DNA of 64,000 nucleotides from QZLE01 sp033852075 (lineage in GTDB: Bacteria > Pseudomonadota > Gammaproteobacteria > QZLD01), in contig JAWSVC010000007.1 of NCBI GenBank assembly GCA_033852075.1, forward strand, positions 113,926-177,925, written 5' to 3'. Positions 34,138 to 44,086 of the stretch are shown here, piece by piece (the stretch's first letter is position 1; every line of letters starts with the position of its first letter). The position numbers and the translations under genes were made by a program. The notes below the pieces were generated by a model. The model saw nothing but the letters and a program-made list of their open reading frames with translations. It was not told the origin of the DNA and made no database searches.

Positions 34138-35289
34138 ATGAAAAAAATACTGTTTGCAATAATGCTGGCAATTATTTCAATAAATGCAAAAGCAGAAAAC
34201 CCCGTTTCAAATATATCCAAACAATCAAAAGTTGAAATGATTTTTGTTTTAGACACAACAGGAAGTATGTCCGGATTAATTCAGGCAGCTAAAGATAAAA
34301 TATGGTCGATTACTAACACTATTACCGGTACAACTGATGCTCCTGAAATCAAGATCGGAATCATAGGTTACCGAGATATTAACGATAATTATGTTACTGA
34401 TGTTAATGCAATGACCGACGATTTGGATTCACTATATAATAAGCTTATTTCATATGATGCGCGCGGAGGTGGAGATACTCCGGAAAGTGTAAACGAGGCA
34501 TTATATAAAGCAGTAACTGATGAAGGATGGAGCTTGGATACATCAGTATACAAAGTGATATTCCTCGTTGGTGATGCTCCTCCACACATGGATTACAAAA
34601 ACGACGTTAAATATCCAAAATCAGCAAAAATAGCTAAAAACAAAGGCATAGTAATAAATACAATTCTTTGTGGTTCTGCAAACGATACTGCAAAAATATG
34701 GAAAGAAATTTCAGCAGCTACCGGTGGTGATTTTTTCCAAGTATCAGCTTCAGGAGACTCTACAGATTACGAAACTCCATATGATAAAAAACTTGCAGAA
34801 CAAAGCATTGAATTAGAAAAAACCAAAGTATATTACGGCAATGCGGTTGAAATGGAAAAATCCAGAAGAAAACTTGAAGTATCAAAAGAAATTATGCGCA
34901 AATCAAAGGCATCTGCTATTGCTCAAAGAAGTGAATTCAATATCTCTAAATCTGGCAAATCAAACTTTCTTGGCGAAAACGAAATGGTTGAATCGGTTTC
35001 CAAAGGAAAGATAAAGATCGAGGATGTTAAAACAAAAGAATTACCGCCCGAAATGCAAAAAATGTCTTTAGCTGAAAAGAAACAATTTATTGCTGACAAA
35101 CAAAAAGCAAGAAAGGAAATAACACAAAAAATTAAAAATTTATCAGAAGAACGCCAGGCGTATATTAAAGAAATGATAAAAAAGAAAAAGGAGAACTCCA
35201 AAGATTCATTTGACTATAAAGTTTCAAATAGTCTTAGGAAGCAAGCAAAAAGCAAAGGCATTAAAATTTCAGATGAGATGAAATATTAA
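34138..35289 (+). CDS. Secreted von Willebrand factor A-domain protein
   Basis: 383 residues from the ATG at 34138 (AGGAAC site); signal peptide ends NAKA-E. A VWA domain at about residues 30-215 has an intact metal-ion-dependent adhesion site: DTTGSMS, a Thr/Ser-containing GGGDTPE loop, and VGDAPPH. The C-terminal ~160 residues are a highly charged coiled coil with many Lys/Glu (ELPPEMQKMSLAEKKQF). Probably periplasmic protein-protein interaction. A hairpin (35319-35351) follows. Confidence 0.85.
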   Translation: MKKILFAIMLAIISINAKAENPVSNISKQSKVEMIFVLDTTGSMSGLIQAAKDKIWSITNTITGTTDAPEIKIGIIGYRDINDNYVTDVNAMTDDLDSLYNKLISYDARGGGDTPESVNEALYKAVTDEGWSLDTSVYKVIFLVGDAPPHMDYKNDVKYPKSAKIAKNKGIVINTILCGSANDTAKIWKEISAATGGDFFQVSASGDSTDYETPYDKKLAEQSIELEKTKVYYGNAVEMEKSRRKLEVSKEIMRKSKASAIAQRSEFNISKSGKSNFLGENEMVESVSKGKIKIEDVKTKELPPEMQKMSLAEKKQFIADKQKARKEITQKIKNLSEERQAYIKEMIKKKKENSKDSFDYKVSNSLRKQAKSKGIKISDEMKY

Positions 35290-35318
35290 TCATAACCAAT
35301 ACACATAACCAAACCCTT

Positions 35319-35351
35319 TTTAGAGATCGCTTTGAACTGGCGGTCTCTAAA
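35319..35351. terminator. Hairpin behind the VWA gene
   Basis: Stem tttagagatcgc / gcggtctctaaa with one G-T pair. Thirty bases after the stop. It resembles, in sequence and not only in form, the hairpin at 36455-36504, so it may be a repeat used as a terminator. Confidence 0.55.
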
Positions 35352-35451
35352 ATTAAACACTGGTTATTTACAAAATTCAGCAATTCAGATTAATAAAATT
35401 TATTATTAACTATAATTATCATCATTAATAACTATTAATGAGAGCAAAATA

Positions 35452-36426
35452 ATGGACTTTGTAGAATCTTTAAAATCAAAAATTCAATCAAGTGAAAAAA
35501 AATTAAGGATAGTTTATCCAGATGGAGAAATAGAAACCTGCATTAAAGCCGTATCCATTTTATGTGCAGAGAATATTATTACTCCGATAATATTAGGTAA
35601 TATCAAACATATTAATGATATTGCATCCAAAAACGGATGGAATTTAGATGGAGCAGAAATAATTGATCCTAAAATATCACTTAGCGATGATTTTGTTGAT
35701 ACCTATTATGAATTAAGAAAACATAAGAAAATAGATAAAAACTTTGCAAAGTCTCAAATGGAAAAAGTGCATTTTTATGGAGCCATGATGGTAGAAAAAG
35801 GTTTGGCAGACGGAATGGTTGGAGGATTAACATCAAAAACCAAACCATTTATCCCGGCCTTTGAGATTATTAAAACAAAACCGGGAATCAAAAAAGCATC
35901 CGCCATTTTTTTTATGGCAAAGGATGATGATGTAAAGTTATATTCCGATTGTGCTATGAATATAAATCCAGATTCTGAAACACTTGCTCAAATAGGCGCA
36001 GCTTCAGGAGATACAGCAAAGGCTTTTGGTGTTGATACCAATATTGCGTTTTTAAGTTTCTCTACATTTGGAACAGCAAAAGACCCTTTAGTTGATAAAG
36101 TAGCAGAAGCAACACGTATAGCTAAATCATTAAGGCCAGAATATAATATTGATGGTGAAATGCAGTTTGATGCAGCATTACTGGCAGCAGTAGCAGAAAA
36201 AAAATGTCCAGATTCTCCTGTTGCAGGTAAAGCAAATGTTTTTATATTCCCTGATCTAAATGCTGGCAATATTGGTTATAAAATTACTGAAAGATTAGGC
36301 GGATATAATGCAATTGGTCCAATCTTTCAGGGACTAAATAAACCGGTCAATGATCTAAGTCGAGGAGCAAAGTCGGAGGACATTGCTAATAGTGGCTATC
36401 TAACTGCTGTTCAAGCAATGGCCTAA
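35452..36426 (+). CDS. pta: Phosphate acetyltransferase
   Basis: 324 residues, the short single-domain form. Interconverts acetyl-CoA and acetyl phosphate. Family signatures: KLRIVYPDGE, GLADGMVGGLTSKTKP, YSDCAMNINPDSETLAQIG, LSFSTFGTAKDP, EMQFDAALLAAVAEKKCP, VFIFPDLNAGNIGYKI and GPIFQGLNKPVNDLSRG. No acetate kinase gene is beside it. It could also be a phosphotransbutyrylase-like relative, but the motifs favour Pta. Confidence 0.92.
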   Translation: MDFVESLKSKIQSSEKKLRIVYPDGEIETCIKAVSILCAENIITPIILGNIKHINDIASKNGWNLDGAEIIDPKISLSDDFVDTYYELRKHKKIDKNFAKSQMEKVHFYGAMMVEKGLADGMVGGLTSKTKPFIPAFEIIKTKPGIKKASAIFFMAKDDDVKLYSDCAMNINPDSETLAQIGAASGDTAKAFGVDTNIAFLSFSTFGTAKDPLVDKVAEATRIAKSLRPEYNIDGEMQFDAALLAAVAEKKCPDSPVAGKANVFIFPDLNAGNIGYKITERLGGYNAIGPIFQGLNKPVNDLSRGAKSEDIANSGYLTAVQAMA

Positions 36427-36454
36427 CCCACCAATTCATAAGAAATTAATAGCA

Positions 36455-36504
36455 ATAAACTGTTTTAGATATCGCTTTTTATAGCGGCCTCTAAAACAGT
36501 TTAT
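36455..36504. terminator. Bidirectional terminator-like hairpin
   Basis: Perfect 15-bp arms (ataaactgttttaga / tctaaaacagtttat) around 20 bases, between the convergent pta and methyltransferase genes. AT-rich on both outer sides, so it can work in both directions. Confidence 0.6.
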
Positions 36505-36508
36505 AAAA

Positions 36509-37126
36509 TCAATCTAATTTGCCCGCCGTTACCCAAAGAAAAGTTTCTCCTCCAATTTCGCGATAGTTTGTTTCCAAAATATCAAACCCAATTGATTCTA
36601 ATAAAGATAAAAGAGTTTCTGGATGTTGATGACTGTAAAAAAGCTGTTCGCCCAAAAACTCTTTATATCCGGTAAATATTTCCTTTCCTGTATATTCTTT
36701 TGTTGCATAGGTAAATAACGTTTTACCGCCGGGTTGCAGCCAGTTAAACATATTTTCAAAAAGTTGCCGGTGTTTATTTGAATCAACGTGAAATAAACTA
36801 TAAGCAGCAATTATGGCATCAAACTGGTTTGGCTGAAATTTCACCTCTGTCATATCGGCATGAACGGTTTCCATTTCAGGAACATAACGTTTGGCAAGTT
36901 CCAACATCTCTTTTGAAAAATCCACCCCGGTAACATTCCAGTTACGTTCAACAAATAATTTTGAGAATGGTTCACCAGCCCCACATCCAAGATCTAATAG
37001 TTTTCCACGTTCAAGAGTAAGCAAAGAATAAAAATCGTTAAATATATCCGACATATCAAACAAGCCACGATTTGCATCGTATGTCTGTGCAAAGCGGTCA
37101 TATGTCGTCTGTAATGAATTATTCAT
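36509..37126 (-). CDS. Class I SAM-dependent methyltransferase
   Basis: 205 residues. Motif I LLDLGCGAGEPFSKL near residue 42, motif II VTGVDFSKEMLELA, DMTEVKFQPNQFDAII and YSLFHVD form the SAM-binding Rossmann core. The substrate is not evident. Its ATG overlaps the ligA stop by 8 bases, so it is the last gene of the smc-zipA-ligA transcript; it is not a usual member of that block. Confidence 0.85.
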   Translation of the reverse strand: MNNSLQTTYDRFAQTYDANRGLFDMSDIFNDFYSLLTLERGKLLDLGCGAGEPFSKLFVERNWNVTGVDFSKEMLELAKRYVPEMETVHADMTEVKFQPNQFDAIIAAYSLFHVDSNKHRQLFENMFNWLQPGGKTLFTYATKEYTGKEIFTGYKEFLGEQLFYSHQHPETLLSLLESIGFDILETNYREIGGETFLWVTAGKLD

Positions 37127-39128
37127 TTATCAACCCTAAAAGTTCATCTTCATCAATACACCTAATACCTAAATCCTGTGCTTTGGTTAGTTTCGAACCT
37201 GCGCTTTCACCATATACAACGAAGTCGGTTTTCTTAGAGACACTACCGCTAACCTTGGCACCTAGCGCCTCTAGTTTTTCTTTACACTCACTGCGTCCCA
37301 TTGATGAAAGAGTTCCAGTAAGAACAACGGTTTTGCCAGTAAATAGGTGGCTAAGGTTTTCATCTGCTTTTTCAATAACCGACCATCTTATACCACTAGT
37401 AATTAGCCTTTGAATATTTTGCTGATTCAGTTCGTCAGCGAAAAATTTCATTATTGCTTTAGCCACGATTGGACCGACATCATCAACCTCAAGCAATTGT
37501 TCTTCAGTTGCTGTTTGCAGGCTTTCTAAACTGGTAAAGTGCTGGGCAAGTTGTTTTGCCGTTTGTTGCCCTACCTGTGGAATTCCCAGAGCATAGATAA
37601 ATCTTGGCAGAGTTGAATCCTTTGATTTTTCAATTGCTGCGATGGTATTGGCTGCAGACTTTTCTCCCATACGTTCCATACCAGCAATCTGTTCTGCAGT
37701 TAAATCATAAAGATCTGATGCTATGCTAATCATATTTTGTTCTGCAAGCTGCTCGACAAGTTTGTCGCCTAAACCATCAATATCCATGGCATTACGACTA
37801 ACAAAGTGAATAATTGTCCCAATTTTCTGAGCTGCGCAATGGATTCCTCCGGTACATTTAAGAGCCGCTTCACCCTCTACCCTTTCTGCCGGATAACCAC
37901 AAACAGGGCATTGCTGTGGAAGCTTCCAATGTTCGCTATCTGGTAATCTTTTTTCCTTAACTACAGAAACAACCTCTGGAATTACATCACCAGCGCGACG
38001 CACGATTACCGTATCACCTTCACGCACATCTTTGCGATCTACCTCGCTTTGATTATGCAGGGTTGCGCGACTTACGGTTACACCTCCAATATTAACCGGT
38101 TTTAGATTGGCAACAGGGGTTATCACACCGGTTCTTCCAACTGAGGCTTCGATAGATTCAACTGTTGTAAGCTCTTCCTGAGCAGGAAGTTTATGCGCAA
38201 TCGCCCAGCGCGGTGCACGTGATGTCATACCAAGCTCTTCACGTGCATACACATCATCAAGCTTATAAACTACACCATCAATCTCATAATCCAGACCATT
38301 ACGCCTTTCTATCATCTGGGCGCAATATTGCTTTAGCTCTTCTGCCCCCGTCACCTGCTTTGCCTCAGAGCTTACAGAAAAACCCCAGGCATTAATCTGC
38401 TGTAGTATTTCCCAATGAGAGCCTGATACCTCTTCCGAAATATCTCCTAAACCAAACGGAAAAAATGTTAATGGTCTGGTTGCGGTTATTCTGGAATCAA
38501 GCTGGCGCAAGCTACCAGCAGCAGCATTACGCGGATTTGCAAACAGATTTTCACCTGCCTCTAGCCTGGTCTGGTTTAGCTTCTCAAAATCATCTTTTCT
38601 TATTACCACCTCACCACGTACTTCTACTACATCTGGAATATTTTCCCCTTCCAGTTTCAGTGGCACTGTATTTATGGTACGAATATTTTCAGTGATTCTT
38701 TCACCTTTACTGCCATCACCACGAGTAGCACCTTCTACAAAGATTCCATTTTCATATCTTATTGAAACAGAAAGACCATCGAGTTTTGGCTCGGCAACGT
38801 ATTTAATTTTATCTCGCCCCAAACCTTCACGAATTTTACGATCGAAATCTTCTACACCGGCATCATCGAAGATATTATCCAAAGACAACATTGGAATTTT
38901 ATGCTGCACCTGACCAAACTCTTTTAATGGCTGCGCGCCTACACGCAGGGTTGGAGAATCCGGTGTTTGTAATCCTGGAAATTCTTTTTCCAATGCTTGA
39001 AGCTCACGCATCAAACGGTCGTATTCAGCATCGGGAATAGTCGGGTTATCGTGAATGTAATAATTTTTGTTATGTTGGGTGATTTCTTTTCGAAGTTGTT
39101 CGACGCGTGTTTTTACTTGTTGAGACAT
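37119..39128 (-). CDS. ligA: NAD-dependent DNA ligase
   Basis: 669 residues, full length. Seals nicks in duplex DNA with NAD. N-terminal Ia domain (YDRLMRELQALE), adenylation Lys in AEPKLDGLSVSIRY near residue 115, OB fold with GRTGVITPVANLKPV, zinc finger CPVCGYP ... CTGGIHC, helix-hairpin-helix repeats (ALGIPQVGQQTAKQLA, VDDVGPIVAKAI), and a C-terminal BRCT domain (TVVLTGTLSSMGRSE). Follows zipA as in other gammaproteobacteria, across a 326-base repeat-filled gap. Confidence 0.97.
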   Translation of the reverse strand: MSQQVKTRVEQLRKEITQHNKNYYIHDNPTIPDAEYDRLMRELQALEKEFPGLQTPDSPTLRVGAQPLKEFGQVQHKIPMLSLDNIFDDAGVEDFDRKIREGLGRDKIKYVAEPKLDGLSVSIRYENGIFVEGATRGDGSKGERITENIRTINTVPLKLEGENIPDVVEVRGEVVIRKDDFEKLNQTRLEAGENLFANPRNAAAGSLRQLDSRITATRPLTFFPFGLGDISEEVSGSHWEILQQINAWGFSVSSEAKQVTGAEELKQYCAQMIERRNGLDYEIDGVVYKLDDVYAREELGMTSRAPRWAIAHKLPAQEELTTVESIEASVGRTGVITPVANLKPVNIGGVTVSRATLHNQSEVDRKDVREGDTVIVRRAGDVIPEVVSVVKEKRLPDSEHWKLPQQCPVCGYPAERVEGEAALKCTGGIHCAAQKIGTIIHFVSRNAMDIDGLGDKLVEQLAEQNMISIASDLYDLTAEQIAGMERMGEKSAANTIAAIEKSKDSTLPRFIYALGIPQVGQQTAKQLAQHFTSLESLQTATEEQLLEVDDVGPIVAKAIMKFFADELNQQNIQRLITSGIRWSVIEKADENLSHLFTGKTVVLTGTLSSMGRSECKEKLEALGAKVSGSVSKKTDFVVYGESAGSKLTKAQDLGIRCIDEDELLGLINE

Positions 39129-39454
39129 TTATTCTTATTTCCGTAAGGTGGGCATTGCCCACCAAGATTAATTAGCAGAATGAGTTATAGAATAATTTTG
39201 AAGACCGTCTGCGTCATGGACGACGCAGCCGAGCATATATGGATGTATTCACTGCGTGTCTAAGAAATTGTTCTATAACTTTTGGTGCAATGCGCTCCGT
39301 GCGGCAAACATGAACTGTATTCATATTTACTGGATACCGGCCTTCGCCGGTATGACGATTTACATATTAAAACCTAATGGCACCTTGCCTTCTCGAGATT
39401 CCCAATCAAGTTGGGAATGACGAATAAATAAGAAGGCAAACGTAATACATATTT
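39129..39454. other. 326-base repeat-filled gap between ligA and zipA
   Basis: Contains a hairpin ggtgggc-att-gcccacc (39147-39163), a TIR element (39184-39279), a family A palindrome (39331-39357) and a gattcccaatcaagttggga variant (39397-39422). No gene is supported. Confidence 0.7.
39184..39279. mobile_element. 96-bp element with terminal inverted repeats (zipA downstream side)
   Basis: Ends gttatagaataatttt and aagaaattgttctataac are imperfect inverted repeats. The centre has gcgtcatggacgacgcagcc and atatggatgtattcactgcg, the layout of small non-coding elements. A second element of the same plan is at 40459-40555. Confidence 0.65.
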
Positions 39455-40405
39455 TTAACTAGCAGCCAACAAAGTCCGCATCTGCTCCAGCCATGGCTGC
39501 GTTACAGGATTCTTGTTCTGTGTTACCAACTCGCCATTTATGCTTTCAGCAATTTCCAAAGATGTTTTAAACATATCATTAAATGCAGTTAAATTATCTA
39601 CGACTGCCGGTAATTGCATAAACACCGTTACTCCCGGCGTTTGCATTTCTTCCATAGATTCCAGACTAAATGTTCCAGGCTCTACCATATTGGCTATTCC
39701 AAATAATGGACTATTAGAACCTTTAATATTTTTGACCATACGATGGAAGATCTTCATATCTCCATAAACCAACCCCTGCTGAGCAAATGCTCTTTTCAGA
39801 TCCTTACCAGAAACCATTTTTCCTGCCGGACATCTTACATATAACACAATAACCCCACCTTCTTCCGGTTGAGCTTGAGTCTCCTGGCTATCTGATTGAA
39901 TTTCAGCGGATTGGGAATTAACAGATGATGTTTCAATTGTCTGGTTTTCTTGGTGCTGAAATGTTGAATCATCAGGTTCTTGATAATGTTTTTGTTCAGC
40001 TTCTTTAATATCGGTTATCTTTGGTTCCATGCCTTTAGAAGATACATTTCCCTTAGACGAAGCATTCGACTCTATATTACTTATTTGCAAATCTTCTTCA
40101 TGAAGATGTACCGGCTCACCAAAGTCAATAACCTTCTCTTCTTCAATATCAATGGAATCATTACCAATGGAAGGTTCTGACTTTTCTGCACCAGATTGCC
40201 CCTTCTCTGGCCTGGATATCGCAAATGATTCAATCTCCTGAGTAAGCTGCTCATCAAGATTATCTGCCTTTTCTGAATTGGCAAATTTTCCTTCCTGTTG
40301 CGAAGCTTCAAAAATGGATAAGATCTTATCGCGAATTCCCCATAGGAAAATCACAAATAAAACCATCAGACCTGCGGCTAACAATATCCACCTTAGTTCT
40401 GCCAT
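39455..40405 (-). CDS. zipA: Cell-division protein ZipA
   Basis: 316 residues. N-terminal membrane helix (about 4-24, LRWILLAAGLMVLFVIFLWG), a long acidic/Gln-rich linker with low sequence conservation (about 30-180), and a C-terminal ZipA FtsZ-binding domain (VIVLYVRCPAGKMVSGKDL, FHRMVKNIKGSNSPLFGIANMV, PGTFSLESMEEM, LPAVVDNLTAFNDM). It tethers FtsZ to the inner membrane at the septum. The smc-zipA-ligA order is conserved and supports the call. Confidence 0.95.
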   Translation of the reverse strand: MAELRWILLAAGLMVLFVIFLWGIRDKILSIFEASQQEGKFANSEKADNLDEQLTQEIESFAISRPEKGQSGAEKSEPSIGNDSIDIEEEKVIDFGEPVHLHEEDLQISNIESNASSKGNVSSKGMEPKITDIKEAEQKHYQEPDDSTFQHQENQTIETSSVNSQSAEIQSDSQETQAQPEEGGVIVLYVRCPAGKMVSGKDLKRAFAQQGLVYGDMKIFHRMVKNIKGSNSPLFGIANMVEPGTFSLESMEEMQTPGVTVFMQLPAVVDNLTAFNDMFKTSLEIAESINGELVTQNKNPVTQPWLEQMRTLLAAS

Positions 40406-40458
40406 TTACTCACCCTCAAACTCCATATTAATCTTAGATACAACTATATGGTTATTAA

Positions 40459-40555
40459 CATTCAGTACTTTCTGTGAACAAGCTCGGAGACAGGACGTCG
40501 ACGGGCAGCGTACATGGATGTACTCGTAGCGTTTGTGAACAGAAAGTAGTGAATG
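40459..40555. mobile_element. 97-bp element with 25-bp terminal inverted repeats (zipA upstream side)
   Basis: Left end cattcagtactttctgtgaa and right end (inverse) cattcactactttctgttca agree over 25 bp with four mismatches. The centre reads gcgtacatggatgtactcgt. Same plan as 39184-39279. It lies between smc and zipA. Confidence 0.7.
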
Positions 40556-40573
40556 TATATCAAAAATCATTAA

Positions 40574-43500
40574 TTATACCGCCGCTAATTCAACTGCCTC
40601 ATCCACATCAACCGATACCACCCTTGAAACCCCTGGCTCATGCATGGTTACACCCATTAAGTGAGTCGATATCTCCATAGTGGATTTATTATGGGTGATA
40701 AAGATGAATTGAACTCTGTCTGACATCTCTTTAACCAGCTGCCCAAAACGACCAACATTAGCTTCATCAAGCGGAGCATCAACCTCATCCAACATACAAA
40801 ATGGAGCAGGATTAAGCTCGAATATGGAGAATACCAACGCAACTGCTGTAAGCGCTTTTTCTCCACCAGACATTAGCTGAATGCTGGATATCTTCTTACC
40901 AGGGGGCCTTGCCATAATCGATACACCAGTATCCAGCAAATCGGCACCGGTCAGTTCAAGAAAGGCATGACCACCACCAAATAAGCGCGGAAACATTGCC
41001 TGCAAACCACTATTTACCTTATCAAAGGTTTCTTTAAAGCGAGTTCTTGTCTCACGATCGATCTTCTTAATCGCATTTTCCAAAGTAGCCAATGCCTCTT
41101 CAAGATCTTCATTTTGACTATCAAGATAAGTCTTACGCTCAGACTGTTCTTTGTATTCATCAATAGCAGCAAGGTTAATAGAACCAAGGCGATGGATCTT
41201 CAATGAGATCTGTTCAACCTTTTCCTTCCATTCCTGCTCAGTTGCTTCTTGCGGAAGATCTTTGTCGATATCATCAAACAGTTGCCCGGTTTCATGCATC
41301 TGCTCGTCAAATGTATTGAAGTGAACTGTGATCTCTTGATGCTTTAAACGCAGCGCCTCAAGCTTTTCACGAACCTGCTGCACCTGCTGCTCCGCATTAC
41401 CCCTTGCTGTCTCAACATCACGAATCTGCTGTTCGATATCACCGTTTTTCTGACGTGCTTCCGTTAACTTATCTTCAATAAGAACACGCTCATGCAATAG
41501 TTCTTCAAGTTGTTCCTGAAGATCACCGGAAGGATCGTCTATCTGCATAAGCGATTCAGAAATCTGTTCTTTCTTCTGCTGCAATTGCTGCTGCTGTTGC
41601 TGCATTCTCTCAATATTCTGACCAATAGTAGTCTTAGACATATTTAGTGATTGCAGTTCCAAAGCAAGTTTATGTGCCTGGTCCTTACCGGAACGCACCT
41701 GTTCCTGAATTTCATTCAGGCGTTGCTGAATCTCTTCACGCTGCTGCGTTTTAGCATCTCGCTGAGAATTTATCTCTTCAGATATTGCTAAGGCTTCATG
41801 AAGTTTAGAACGGGATAGTTCCATCTCTTCTTCAATCTGGGCAACCTGAGTTTGAATTTCCAGATGTTCATTCTCAATTCGTTCAATGCGCTCTTCTATC
41901 TGTTCCAAACGCATGCGTTTACCACTTAGTTTGGCCGCTACATTACCAACCTCACGATGCTGAGTGTTAATATCGCGTTGCATTTCCTCTTTCTGAACTT
42001 CAAGCTCAGCAAGTGTCTGTCTACCCTCTTCCAAGGCTGTACTAAGACGGTCACGAATTGCCTCTTCACCCATTATGGTGTCACGCAGATTTTTAATCTC
42101 CTGCTCGCGAGCTAATACTCCAATACTGCTATCGTTATCTGCGCTGTAATTTACCCACCCACAACCAACCATTACACCATCTTTGGTGATTAGGGTTTCT
42201 CCGCTAGCTAACTTTGACTGCAGCGATAGAGCCTGCTCAATATCTTCTGCTACATAAATATTGCCAATCAAGTCATCCAGAGGCCATGGTGCAACAATAT
42301 GGTCAGCAAGAGGAGTAAGACCCGGAGTCTTTTCCTTTTTACTACGGTTATGCTTATCTAAAAGGGTAAGATGACCATCAGGAATCTGAGCAATAGACGC
42401 AGCGTATTGGTCAAGATTTTCTACACAAAGAGCCTCAATATTTCTACCTAAAGCTACCTCTACGGCCTTTTCCCAACCATCGGTAACCGAGATATTTTCT
42501 GCAAGCCGTGATACGGAATCTATTCCCTTTTCTGCAAGCCACTGCCCAAGTTTACCCTCTTTATTTTTACCCAAGGCTTCTTGCTGCAGAACTTCAAGAG
42601 AGGTAAGGGTTCCTTGCTTGTGCTGTAATCCGCTTTTTATGGTTTCCAACTCCTGCGAAGTTTCTCGATTTTTCTCGCGGCGCTGATTTATGGTTTCAAT
42701 AAGCTCTTCCAACTTTAGCTTTAACTCATCGGTCTTCTCATTAAAGATAAGCTCTTGCTCTATTAGCTCTTCAACCTCTTTCTTTAATTCATCTGTCGAA
42801 AGATTTTGCTGTTCCTGCTTAATTCTTTCAATGCGCTGATTCAAGTGTGTGTGCTGTTTCTCCAGCTGGTCGATCTTAGCACGCTCTACTTGAGCCAATT
42901 GAACCGGTTCTGTAGCCTTGCGGTTAAATTCTTCCCAATCTTCCTGCCAGCTTTGCCATTGCTCATTGGCCGTATCCAACATCATCTGCAGCTCTTCATC
43001 CTTAAACTTAGATTCTTCAAGCTGTGGCTCTATCTCGCATAATTTTTCGGCAACATCTTCAGCGCGTTGATTATCTATCTCAATCTGTTCAATAATTGCA
43101 GCAAGACCTTCAGTAATTTGTTCCAGCTCCTCCTGCTGTCTGCTCTTAAGCCCTTTTTGATGTTGAATAGTCTGCTCGACCTTGGCGATATCACTACCCA
43201 GGCTATAGTACTTCCCCTGAATCTCATTAAATGATTCTGTGTGCTTTATATAATCTTCACGGGTAGTTTCAATACGATTCTCTGCTGCACGCTGGTCAGC
43301 AAGGCGCGCTTGAAAGGCGGTATTTTGCGTTTCAATCTCTTTTTCTATCTGTACCTTTTCATTCTTCAAAGAACGAAGCTTTACAACGATAAGCTGAGAT
43401 TTTGCCAGTCTTTCTTCCTGCTTATATTCTTTATATCTTTCGGCTACTCTAGCCTGACGCTTAAGTTTTTCGAGCTGAGTCCCAATCTCTTCTCTAAGAT

Positions 43501-44086
43501 CGGTTAGTCGCTCCAGATTTTCACGAGTATGCTTCAGGCGGTTTTCGGTTTCTCTTCTGCGATCTTTATATTTAGAGATACCTGCTGCCTCTTCGATATA
43601 CACACGCATCTCTTCCGGCTTGGCATCAATAATTCGGGTAATCATCCCCTGTTCGATAATCGCATAACTGCGTGGGCCAAGACCGGTACCTAAAAACAGG
43701 TCGGTAACATCCTTCTTACGGCATTTGGAACCATTTAGATAATAATTGGATTGGCCATCGCGCGACATAACGCGACGCACAGAGATTTCGTTATAGGCAG
43801 CAAACTGCCCACCGGCAGACTTATCGGAATTATCAAAGACCAACTCAACACTGGCTTGGCCTACGGGTTTACGAGATGAAGAACCGTTAAAGATAACATC
43901 CGTCATTGAAGCTCCACGCAGGTACTTAGCTGAGCTCTCACCCATTACCCAACGTACGGCATCAATAGTATTTGATTTACCACATCCATTTGGCCCTACG
44001 ATACCAACCAGATTACTTGGCATTAAGACTGTAGTTGGGTCAACGAAAGACTTAAATCCTGAAACTTTGATCTTACTTAAACGCAT
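40574..44086 (-). CDS. smc: Chromosome segregation protein SMC
   Basis: 1170 residues, typical. N-terminal ATPase half IVGPNGCGKSNTIDAVRWVMGE (Walker A near 32), Q-loop region, a first long coiled coil (~170-500), a hinge near 510-650 (GKLGQWLAEKGIDSVSRLA, GRNIEALCVEN), a second coiled coil, and the C-terminal head with ABC signature QLMSGGEKALTAVALV and Walker B FCMLDEVDAPLDEAN. It compacts and helps segregate the nucleoid. No scpA/scpB genes are in the window; gammaproteobacteria with zipA next to smc commonly place them elsewhere. Confidence 0.97.
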   Translation of the reverse strand: MRLSKIKVSGFKSFVDPTTVLMPSNLVGIVGPNGCGKSNTIDAVRWVMGESSAKYLRGASMTDVIFNGSSSRKPVGQASVELVFDNSDKSAGGQFAAYNEISVRRVMSRDGQSNYYLNGSKCRKKDVTDLFLGTGLGPRSYAIIEQGMITRIIDAKPEEMRVYIEEAAGISKYKDRRRETENRLKHTRENLERLTDLREEIGTQLEKLKRQARVAERYKEYKQEERLAKSQLIVVKLRSLKNEKVQIEKEIETQNTAFQARLADQRAAENRIETTREDYIKHTESFNEIQGKYYSLGSDIAKVEQTIQHQKGLKSRQQEELEQITEGLAAIIEQIEIDNQRAEDVAEKLCEIEPQLEESKFKDEELQMMLDTANEQWQSWQEDWEEFNRKATEPVQLAQVERAKIDQLEKQHTHLNQRIERIKQEQQNLSTDELKKEVEELIEQELIFNEKTDELKLKLEELIETINQRREKNRETSQELETIKSGLQHKQGTLTSLEVLQQEALGKNKEGKLGQWLAEKGIDSVSRLAENISVTDGWEKAVEVALGRNIEALCVENLDQYAASIAQIPDGHLTLLDKHNRSKKEKTPGLTPLADHIVAPWPLDDLIGNIYVAEDIEQALSLQSKLASGETLITKDGVMVGCGWVNYSADNDSSIGVLAREQEIKNLRDTIMGEEAIRDRLSTALEEGRQTLAELEVQKEEMQRDINTQHREVGNVAAKLSGKRMRLEQIEERIERIENEHLEIQTQVAQIEEEMELSRSKLHEALAISEEINSQRDAKTQQREEIQQRLNEIQEQVRSGKDQAHKLALELQSLNMSKTTIGQNIERMQQQQQQLQQKKEQISESLMQIDDPSGDLQEQLEELLHERVLIEDKLTEARQKNGDIEQQIRDVETARGNAEQQVQQVREKLEALRLKHQEITVHFNTFDEQMHETGQLFDDIDKDLPQEATEQEWKEKVEQISLKIHRLGSINLAAIDEYKEQSERKTYLDSQNEDLEEALATLENAIKKIDRETRTRFKETFDKVNSGLQAMFPRLFGGGHAFLELTGADLLDTGVSIMARPPGKKISSIQLMSGGEKALTAVALVFSIFELNPAPFCMLDEVDAPLDEANVGRFGQLVKEMSDRVQFIFITHNKSTMEISTHLMGVTMHEPGVSRVVSVDVDEAVELAAV

